DNA from: Flavobacteriales bacterium
GTDB lineage: Bacteria; Bacteroidota; Bacteroidia; Flavobacteriales_F; PHOS-HE28
NCBI GenBank assembly: GCA_023382455.1
Contig: JAHDVX010000031.1
Location: 1-34,040, forward strand
DNA: 34,040 nucleotides
Reading direction: 5' to 3'
Position 1 is the stretch's first letter. Every line of letters begins with the position of its first letter. Below are positions 29,033 to 34,040 of this stretch, in pieces. The notes under the pieces were generated by a model. That model ran no database searches and was not told the origin of the DNA. It was given only the letters and a program-made list of their open reading frames with translations. The translations under genes and the position numbers were made by a program.

Positions 29033-30334
29033 ATGCGTTATCAACAAGCCCTGTTGCTGCCCGTGCTTGCGGGGGTGCTCTGCGCCGGATGCCGGAAGGA
29101 GCAGGCCAACGGCGCGCCCGGCATCACCATTTTGCAGCCGGCGGAGTTCGCCTCGGTCGCCCTTCCGGACACCCTGATGGTGACCGTTCAGGCACAGGAC
29201 GACCACGGGTTGGTCCAAGTGGCCGTCACCTTGCTGGACGCCAACGGCATCCCGGTGGTGGCCACGGCCTCAGCCTCGGCATCGGGCACCTCCGCCACAC
29301 GCACCATCGCCCTGCCCATCGTGTCCGAACAGTTGGAAAGCGGCCCCTACAAGTTGCTGGCCACCGCGTACGACGGTGAACTGGCCGGCAAGGATTACCG
29401 AAGCATCCATATTTCCGCCGTGCCGTTGCGCGTGCGCATGGTGTTCACCCTGGCCGCACCGCAGCCGGGCACGGTGGACCTGTACCGCACCGACAGCACG
29501 GGCCAGACCGTACTGGCAGCCAGCTTTTCCATGGACCTGGGCGGTGCCGCCGTGAGCAGCCTTGCGCAGCGACTGTATGTCGCCGGCGCCGCAACAGGCC
29601 CTATGTGGGCCCTGCTGCCGGACCAGCTCGGCACGGCCTGGCAGCTGCCCAACCTCAGCTCCATCGGCGCGCCCTGGTTCACCAGTGTGGACCTCTGCGC
29701 GGACGGCCGTGTGTACGTGGGGCAGGACGATGGAACCCTGCGCGGCTACACGGCGGCGAACGGCACCGGTGGTTCGGTGGCCCATCTTTCCCCGGGATTC
29801 CGTGCAACGAGATGCGCCACGGTGGGCGACCTGCTGGTGAGCACGCAGCGCCACTTCGTCAACCAGGAGAACCGCCTGGGCATCCACTTCCGCCTTTCCG
29901 GAAGCTTGGTGCAGGAGCAACCCTTGGACGTGGACCCCGTGGGGCTTTATGTGCGTGATGCGGAGCATGTGCTCGTGTTCGGCAATCGCAACGGCCAAGG
30001 CCGCCTGCTGGATCGCACGCTCGTGGGTGGAGGCACATGGGAAGTCTATGTGTGGCCGCAGCCCATCACGGCGGTGGCGGCGGTCGGCTCGCAAAGCTGG
30101 CTGGTGGCCTTGGCCGATGGCGGCTTGCAGCGCTTCACCTACGGGGGAAGCGGGGCCGTGCCCCTTGGAAGCACGCCGGTGCTGTCCACCTTGGCTTTCG
30201 ACGCCGTGAACGGGTGGGTGTATGGCGGCACCGGGTTCCAGGTGCTGCGGATCGACCCCGGATCCGGGGCCACGGAGGCGGCATGGATGGTGAACGGCCC
30301 CGTGCTCCGCGTGCTGCCCTTGTTGAACCGTTAA
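29033..30334 (+). CDS. Lipoprotein with Ig-like and propeller-like domains, function unknown
   Basis: 433 residues. Signal peptide MRYQQALLLPVLAGVLCAGC with the lipobox cysteine at 20. An Ig-like segment (ITILQPAEFASVALPDTLMV, then KLLATAYDGELAGKDYRSIH) precedes a C-terminal repeat region with blade-like motifs (VDLCADGRVYVGQDDGTLRG, LVALADGGLQRFTYGGSGA, VNGWVYGGTGFQVLRIDPGS), probably a beta-propeller. No enzyme motif is seen. It is divergent from dnaB and convergent with the pabA-type gene. The ATG at 29033 gives the lipoprotein signal. Confidence 0.82.
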   Translation: MRYQQALLLPVLAGVLCAGCRKEQANGAPGITILQPAEFASVALPDTLMVTVQAQDDHGLVQVAVTLLDANGIPVVATASASASGTSATRTIALPIVSEQLESGPYKLLATAYDGELAGKDYRSIHISAVPLRVRMVFTLAAPQPGTVDLYRTDSTGQTVLAASFSMDLGGAAVSSLAQRLYVAGAATGPMWALLPDQLGTAWQLPNLSSIGAPWFTSVDLCADGRVYVGQDDGTLRGYTAANGTGGSVAHLSPGFRATRCATVGDLLVSTQRHFVNQENRLGIHFRLSGSLVQEQPLDVDPVGLYVRDAEHVLVFGNRNGQGRLLDRTLVGGGTWEVYVWPQPITAVAAVGSQSWLVALADGGLQRFTYGGSGAVPLGSTPVLSTLAFDAVNGWVYGGTGFQVLRIDPGSGATEAAWMVNGPVLRVLPLLNR

Positions 30335-30365
30335 GGCTTAGTGAGGCGGCATGAAAGAATCGGAC

Positions 30366-30414
30366 GGTTCAAGGTGCGAGAGTGCGAGAGGAGCGGCCCT
30401 CGCACTCCTGAACC
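30366..30414. repeat. Long imperfect hairpin in convergent gap
   Basis: GGTTCA (30366-30371) pairs with TGAACC (30409-30414), and AGTGCGAG (30381-30388) pairs with CTCGCACT (30400-30407). An extra TGCGAG (30375-30380) duplicates the left arm internally and would bulge out. It lies between the convergent lipoprotein and amidotransferase genes, so a shared terminator is possible, but the internal duplication looks more like a repeat element. Confidence 0.5.
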
Positions 30415-30472
30415 TTTGCACCACATCGTCCTTCCACCGGATGGAAAAGGAGAACGGATCTTCCGCACAGGT

Positions 30473-31039
30473 TCAGTAACTGGCGAGCCAATTCCGGATG
30501 ATCGTTTCACCGGCCGGGGAGAGCACGCTCTCCGGATGGAACTGCACGGCCGTGGACGGAAAGCGCTTGTGGCGCACCGCCATGATCACACCTTCCGCAC
30601 TGCGGGCGGTCACCGCCAGGTCGGCGGGCAGCTTCACCGGGTCGGCGGCCCAACTGTGGTAGAGACCCACGGGGAAGGAGGCCTCCAAGCCTACGAAGAG
30701 CGGATCCACCGGCTGCGCCGGAATACAAGGTACCGCCACGCCGTGCCGCACGGACGAAAGGTTGATCAAATTGCCGCCGCATGCCTCCACAAGGGCTTGA
30801 AGGCCCAGGCATACACCAAGGATGGGGTGCGAAGGGAGGAGCTGCCGCACCAGCTCTGGCATGATACCGGCCTCCGATGGCAAACCCGGACCCGGGGAAA
30901 GCACAATACGTTGGTAGCTGGCGGCCTCTTCCACGGTGAGGGCATCGTTGCGGCGCACATCCACTTGGGCAAAGCGCCCCAGCAGGTGCTCCAGGTTCCA
31001 CGTGAAGCTGTCGTAGTTGTCCAGCAGGAGGATGCGCAT
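30473..31039 (-). CDS. pabA: Glutamine amidotransferase subunit of aminodeoxychorismate/anthranilate synthase
   Basis: 188-residue class I glutamine amidotransferase. LLLDNYDSFTWNLEHLLG at the start, SPGPGLPSEAG, nucleophile Cys77 in GVCLGLQA, and His168/Glu170 in QFHPES form the complete triad. It supplies ammonia from glutamine to PabB (folate) or TrpE (tryptophan). No pabB/trpE partner is in the window, so the choice of pathway is open; the symbol is provisional. It begins 4 nt after the DUF4260 stop, so the two form an operon. Confidence 0.88.
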   Translation of the reverse strand: MRILLLDNYDSFTWNLEHLLGRFAQVDVRRNDALTVEEAASYQRIVLSPGPGLPSEAGIMPELVRQLLPSHPILGVCLGLQALVEACGGNLINLSSVRHGVAVPCIPAQPVDPLFVGLEASFPVGLYHSWAADPVKLPADLAVTARSAEGVIMAVRHKRFPSTAVQFHPESVLSPAGETIIRNWLASY

Positions 31040-31043
31040 GCTT

Positions 31044-31406
31044 TCAATGGCCGGCGGCCTTGCCGATCCAGCCCAAGTGGGTGTGCTGGAAATGGTCTCC
31101 GAATTTCAGCCCGAAGCCGAACAGGCGGTCCAGGCAGGAGTGCCCGTAGAGGATCACCCCGGCCACCAATGCGCCCGGCACCCAGCCGAAGGCCCCGAGG
31201 GTGGCCACCAGCAGGGCGATGCCTTTGTGGTGGAACAGGTTGTAGGTGAGTGCCCCCGTGCGCCGCCCGGCCAAGTAGCCCAACATGCCGATGTCGGGGC
31301 CAAGCGCCAGCAACAGATAGGCCCACCAAGGAACACCGTGCATGGCCAATGTGCCGATGCACACACCCAGCTGGGCGAGTTCCTCCAATTTCAACAAGGA
31401 CTTCAT
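31044..31406 (-). CDS. DUF4260 small membrane protein
   Basis: 120 residues with three or four hydrophobic stretches: LAQLGVCIGTLAMHGVPWWA, YLLLALGPDIGMLGYLAG, IALLVATLGAFGWVPGALVA, and a conserved C-terminal HSCLDRLFGFGLKFGDHFQH. This matches the DUF4260 family of unknown function. It is first in an operon with the amidotransferase. TTTCTTCG (31411-31418, minus strand) ends 4 nt before the ATG and may be a weak -7 box. Confidence 0.84.
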   Translation of the reverse strand: MKSLLKLEELAQLGVCIGTLAMHGVPWWAYLLLALGPDIGMLGYLAGRRTGALTYNLFHHKGIALLVATLGAFGWVPGALVAGVILYGHSCLDRLFGFGLKFGDHFQHTHLGWIGKAAGH

Positions 31407-31529
31407 GTCACGAAGAAAAGGAGCAGGGAGGCGCCGGGTACCGGAATTGGGATTGACGGTAAAGGGCAATGGTGCAGTGTGCGGCCGGAGTACATGGGGC
31501 AGATGATGAGGCGTTGCCCGTTGGCGACA

Positions 31530-32291
31530 TTACCAGGTGATCCCCACCGGGCAATGGTCGCTGCCCATCACCTCGTTCAGGATGAAGGCGTCCTTCACCT
31601 TCTGCTCGAATCCTTTGCTCACCAGCACGTAGTCGATCCGCCAGCCCACGTTGCGCGCCCGGGCTTGCATGCGGAAGCTCCACCAACTGTACTTCACCGC
31701 CTCGGGGTGGAAATGGCGGAAGGTGTCCGTGAAGCCGGCATCGAGCAGCTTGGTCATGCCGTCGATCTCCACCTGCGTGTAGCCGGCCGTCTTGTTGTAG
31801 TTGTCCTTGGGCCGCGCGATGTCGATGGGCTGGTGCGCCACGTTCAGGTCGCCGGTGAAGATCACGGGCCGTTTGCCCGAGGCGAGCTTGGACAAGTAAG
31901 TACGCAGCGCATCGTCCCATTGCTGGCGGTAGTCCAGGCGGCGCAGGCCCTCGCCGCTGTTGGGCACGTAGGCGCACACCACGATGTGGTCCTTGAAGGT
32001 GGCGGTGATCACGCGCCCCTCGGTGTCGTGCTCCGCGATGCCTATGCCCATGTCCACCCGCACAGGTTCCTCCTTGCTCAGGATGGCGGTGCCGGAGTAG
32101 CCTGCGCGATCAGCGCTGTTGGCATGGACGTGGTAGCCCTTCAACTCCGCCAGTGCCTCGGCCACCTGGGCTTCCGTGGCCTTGGTCTCCTGGAAGCAGT
32201 AAATGTCGGCGTCCAGTCCGCGGATCGTGTCCAACAGGCCCTTTTTCACCGTGGCCCGCACGCCGTTCACATTGAAGGAGATCAGTTTCAT
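31530..32291 (-). CDS. xthA: Exodeoxyribonuclease III (AP endonuclease family)
   Basis: 253 residues, usual length. Catalytic elements are complete: N7 in FNVNGVRA, Glu35 in CFQETKA, Tyr108 in AYVPNSGEGLRRLDYR, Asp148/Asn150 in FTGDLNVAH and Asp245-His246 in GSDHCPVG. It acts at abasic sites and degrades DNA 3' to 5' in base-excision repair. TATTTTCG on the minus strand (32311-32318) is a -7 candidate 19 nt upstream of the ATG. Confidence 0.94.
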   Translation of the reverse strand: MKLISFNVNGVRATVKKGLLDTIRGLDADIYCFQETKATEAQVAEALAELKGYHVHANSADRAGYSGTAILSKEEPVRVDMGIGIAEHDTEGRVITATFKDHIVVCAYVPNSGEGLRRLDYRQQWDDALRTYLSKLASGKRPVIFTGDLNVAHQPIDIARPKDNYNKTAGYTQVEIDGMTKLLDAGFTDTFRHFHPEAVKYSWWSFRMQARARNVGWRIDYVLVSKGFEQKVKDAFILNEVMGSDHCPVGITW

Positions 32292-32310
32292 GGATGGGAG
32301 GGAAGGGGGA

Positions 32311-32318
32311 CGAAAATA
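32311..32318 (-). promoter_or_regulatory. -7 box candidate of xthA (TATTTTCG)
   Basis: One mismatch to TAnnTTTG, 19 nt before the ATG at 32291. Confidence 0.4.
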
Positions 32319-32349
32319 CAGGGCAGCCCATCGCCCCTTTCAGCATGAA

Positions 32350-32607
32350 TCACCGATAGGCTTGCTTTCGATCGGAGACCTTCTCCACTCGCACCAGTTT
32401 GATCTGATCTCCGATAAAGTAGATGACCCGGTAGTTCCCTATGCGGATCCGCCAAAGGTCCTTGTGTCCAGTCAGTTTCTTGCAGCCTGGCGGTCGTGGA
32501 TCTTCAGCCAAGCGGCCCACTGCCTAACCCACACGCAGCGCGATGGGCACCGGAAGCTTGTTCAACTCCCTGACCGCACTTCGTAGCCATTCGATCCGAT
32601 AGCTCAC
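32350..32607 (-). pseudogene. RelE-type toxin gene broken by an in-frame amber codon
   Basis: Starting at GTG 32607, which overlaps the antitoxin stop as GTGA, the frame reads YRIEWLRSAVRELNKLPVPI then ALRVG, TAG (32526-32524), then AVGRLAEDPRPPGCKKLTGH, KDLWRIRIGNYRVIYFIGD and a normal end in DRKQAYR. The full length would be 85 codons, right for RelE. Everything except codon 28 matches a RelE toxin, including WRIRIGNYRVIY. One C-to-T change (CAG to TAG) explains the break. The toxin is probably inactive, or made only by reinitiation (a GTG lies two codons after the stop) without its first helix. Confidence 0.85.
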
Positions 32608-32816
32608 TTCCGATCAGCCCGTTTGCGAAGATCCCGCATCACCTTCTCGTGTGGCACGCTCGGCTGACCACGGCGTTCTACCGCGATCAAACCGTCCAAG
32701 TATTCTTCCACGGCATCCGGTTCCTTTACCAAGGTGGCCAGATCGATCTGGACGTAGCGACGATTCTCCGTTTCATCGGTGACCAGTTTGATCCCCTTGA
32801 CGTGCTGCTTTCCCAT
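32604..32816 (-). CDS. RelB-like antitoxin, intact
   Basis: 70 residues: KGIKLVTDETENRRYVQIDL, then LATLVKEPDAVEEYLDGLIA, and a basic tail (EKVMRDLRKRADRK). It is placed before the RelE remnant with a 4-nt overlap, as in RelBE operons. The start at 32816 follows a perfect -7 box by 4 nt. It is intact although its toxin is broken, so it may persist as a free antitoxin or repressor. Confidence 0.75.
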   Translation of the reverse strand: MGKQHVKGIKLVTDETENRRYVQIDLATLVKEPDAVEEYLDGLIAVERRGQPSVPHEKVMRDLRKRADRK

Positions 32817-32820
32817 ATTT

Positions 32821-32828
32821 CAAAGGTA
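32821..32828 (-). promoter_or_regulatory. -7 box of RelB-like gene (TACCTTTG)
   Basis: Exact TAnnTTTG match ending 4 nt before the ATG at 32816. Confidence 0.6.
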
Positions 32829-32891
32829 TGCAGAGGGTTGTAGAAACGCCCGATCGTGATAAAGATCCCTTTTCTCCCGGCCCAGTGCCGC

Positions 32892-32899
32892 TATCTTCA
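32892..32899 (+). promoter_or_regulatory. -7 box of Tll0287-like gene (TATCTTCA)
   Basis: A two-mismatch TAnnTTTG-like box ending 4 nt before the ATG at 32904, divergent from the RelB-like promoter. The position supports it more than the sequence. Confidence 0.35.
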
Positions 32900-32903
32900 C
32901 CCC

Positions 32904-33479
32904 ATGCGCCACCTGCTTTCGATAGCCGCAATGTCGGCCCTGCTCGCCTCCTGCACTGCGCCGGAGGCTCCCTTCGATGAAGCCGCCGCCATCCAACGCG
33001 GGCAAGGCATCGCCAAGGCCACGTTCGAGCAAATGTTCGCCCGGGTGAAAGCCCAGATGGAAGCCGTCGGCCCCACCGGTGCGGTGGAGTACTGCTCCGT
33101 GGCGGCATTGCCCCTGGTGGACTCGCTTTCCGCAGTGCAAGGCGTGCACATCAAACGCACCAGCGACCGCCTGCGCGCCCCGCACGATGCCCCCGATGCC
33201 GATGAGCGCCGCCGCCTGGACCAAGTGCTCGCCATGCTGGCCGAAGGCGCCAAGCCCACGGACATTCCGCCGCAAGCCTTGGTGCTCGGTGACAGCATCG
33301 CCTTCTACCAGCCCATCCTGATCAACATGCCGAACTGCCTGAAGTGCCACGGCACGCCGGGACTGGAGGTGGACAGCGCCACCATGGCCATACTGGCGCG
33401 GAAGTACCCCAACGATGCCGCCACCGGCTACGCCGTGGGCGACTTCCGCGGGTTGTGGAGCATGCGCTGGAAACGGTAA
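32904..33479 (+). CDS. Lipoprotein with Tll0287-like (DUF3365) heme domain
   Basis: 191 residues. Lipobox LLASC (Cys17). The body resembles the Tll0287-like/DUF3365 domain: QRGQGIAKATFEQMFARVKA, GAVEYCSVAALPLVDSLSA and HIKRTSDRLRAPHDAP. One c-type heme site CLKCH is present at 145-149, followed by a domain end (GYAVGDFRGLWSMRWKR) typical for the family. It is likely a periplasmic heme sensor or electron carrier; the partner is unknown. The ATG at 32904 is needed for the signal peptide. Confidence 0.86.
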   Translation: MRHLLSIAAMSALLASCTAPEAPFDEAAAIQRGQGIAKATFEQMFARVKAQMEAVGPTGAVEYCSVAALPLVDSLSAVQGVHIKRTSDRLRAPHDAPDADERRRLDQVLAMLAEGAKPTDIPPQALVLGDSIAFYQPILINMPNCLKCHGTPGLEVDSATMAILARKYPNDAATGYAVGDFRGLWSMRWKR

Positions 33480-33553
33480 AGGTTCGTACCTGCGGGCAGC
33501 CGCTTTGGCAAGGAGGTGATCGGAAGCCCGACCTATTTGGCATTTGCCGGTCT

Positions 33554-33561
33554 TAACTTGG
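33554..33561 (+). promoter_or_regulatory. -7 box of the SDR-tail gene (TAACTTGG)
   Basis: One mismatch to TAnnTTTG, ending 4 nt before the ATG at 33566. Confidence 0.45.
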
Positions 33562-33565
33562 ATGA

Positions 33566-33859
33566 ATGAAACGCCATGTACCAGCCCTTTTGTTGATGGT
33601 TGCATTGCCGATCGGTCTGGCCGCTCAGGCCGGGGGACGCATACCGTTGTCCGCGCAAAAGAGCGTGCTGACGCAGGAGATGGAGCAGCGCATGCTGGCC
33701 CATACACCGACCAAGCGGCTGGGCACCCCGGACGACATCGCCGGGGCCATCCTCTACTTCGCGGCGCCGATTTCCGCCTGGGTCAGCGGGCAAACCCTCT
33801 TCGTGAACGGGGGCGGCGTGCAGACGTTGGATCGAGCGGACCCGCCCTTCCGTAGTTGA
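33566..33859 (+). CDS. Chimera: signal peptide fused to the C-terminal end of an SDR dehydrogenase
   Basis: 97 residues. Residues 1-21 (MKRHVPALLLMVALPIGLAA) are a signal peptide. From about residue 33 the sequence SVLTQEMEQRMLAHTPTKRL, GTPDDIAGAILYFAAP and WVSGQTLFVNGGGVQ is the last third of a short-chain dehydrogenase (SDR), like the end of bacterial 7-alpha-hydroxysteroid dehydrogenases. The NAD-binding TGxxxGxG and catalytic YxxxK parts are absent, so it cannot be an active SDR. An SDR tail on an exported peptide is unusual. It may be a gene remnant captured by a new promoter and signal sequence. A -7 box directly precedes it. Confidence 0.7.
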   Translation: MKRHVPALLLMVALPIGLAAQAGGRIPLSAQKSVLTQEMEQRMLAHTPTKRLGTPDDIAGAILYFAAPISAWVSGQTLFVNGGGVQTLDRADPPFRS

Positions 33860-33867
33860 CTGCACAG

Positions 33868-33892
33868 GTCCCGGAGGCTCCTGGGACGTTTT
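33868..33892 (+). terminator. Intrinsic terminator candidate after the SDR-tail gene
   Basis: GTCCC (33868-33872) / GGGAC (33883-33887) with extra inner pairing, followed by G and TTTT (33889-33892). It lies 9 nt after the stop codon. Confidence 0.5.
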
Positions 33893-33917
33893 CGTCCGGA
33901 CCGATCAATGACCTTCC

Positions 33918-33953
33918 GATCTTCTGATCACCTGATCATCTGATCGGTTGATC
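33918..33953. repeat. GATC repeat with exact 8-bp period
   Basis: GATC occurs at 33918, 33926, 33934, 33942 and 33950, each 8 bp apart, with variable bases between (mostly NNCT). It lies in the convergent gap before the acs end. Each GATC is self-complementary, so alternative hairpins are possible. Confidence 0.7.
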
Positions 33954-33964
33954 GCCTGGCCCCC

Positions 33965-34040
33965 TCACACCCTTCCCGCCTTGACCTCCTCCACCACCGC
34001 AGGGTCCAGCAGGGTGGTGGTGTCGCCCACGTTCTTCATT
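33965..34040 (-). CDS. acs: Acetyl-CoA synthetase, C-terminal end only
   Basis: The last 24 codons at the window edge read NVGDTTTLLDPAVVEEVKAG then RV and stop, the usual C-terminus of AMP-forming acetyl-CoA synthetase (GDTTTLxDPxVVxxL). The rest of the gene lies beyond the window. Confidence 0.7.
   Translation of the reverse strand, partial: MKNVGDTTTLLDPAVVEEVKAGRV

Overview
The window is GC-rich DNA from a member of the Bacteroidota, most likely an uncultured high-GC Flavobacteriales-type lineage. The evidence is type IX secretion (T9SS) C-terminal sorting tails on several secreted proteins, Bacteroidota-type -7 promoter boxes (TAnnTTTG) before many genes, a DUF5606 protein, and a secreted protein of the Bacteroidota family often labelled 'asparagine synthetase B'. 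No rRNA, tRNA, CRISPR array, transposase or integrase gene was seen.

Layout. 1-3.5 kb: a frameshifted T9SS tail, a Fic protein with AT-rich operator-like palindromes, two sister hairpins, a secreted M28 peptidase and a SnoaL-like protein. 3.6-9.1 kb: a copper-homeostasis block made of an HMA-AraC fusion regulator, copZ, copA and a DUF3347 lipoprotein. It is interrupted by two convergent toxin-antitoxin (TA) modules, MazF-like and ParE-like, and by a second copy of the regulator's last 55 bp. copZA and the DUF3347 gene share a two-part upstream box at identical spacing. 9.2-12.5 kb: three exported proteins. 12.6-19.5 kb: an ArsR-led run of small ligand-binding-type proteins (six SRPBCC proteins, GyrI-like, VOC, YdeI-like, DUF1801 and DoxX-like), broken by a VapBC module and studded with short palindromic repeats of different families. 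19.5-23.2 kb: a possible kinase-fold protein divergent from ppsA. 23.3-29 kb: a pentaheme T9SS cytochrome, DUF5606, the 'AsnB'-like exported protein and dnaB. 29-34 kb: a lipoprotein, a pabA/trpG amidotransferase, DUF4260, exonuclease III, a RelBE module whose toxin has a premature amber codon, a Tll0287-like heme lipoprotein, a signal-peptide/SDR-tail chimera and the C-terminus of acetyl-CoA synthetase.

How it fits together. The copper genes look like one regulon: the HMA-AraC protein is the obvious candidate to sense metal and act at the shared box. The ArsR gene has an inverted repeat lying exactly between its -33 and -7 boxes, which predicts autorepression of the SRPBCC operon. The main themes are dense TA content (four type II modules plus Fic), palindromic elements in operon gaps and even inside copA, and -7 boxes so close to start codons that several mRNAs are probably leaderless.
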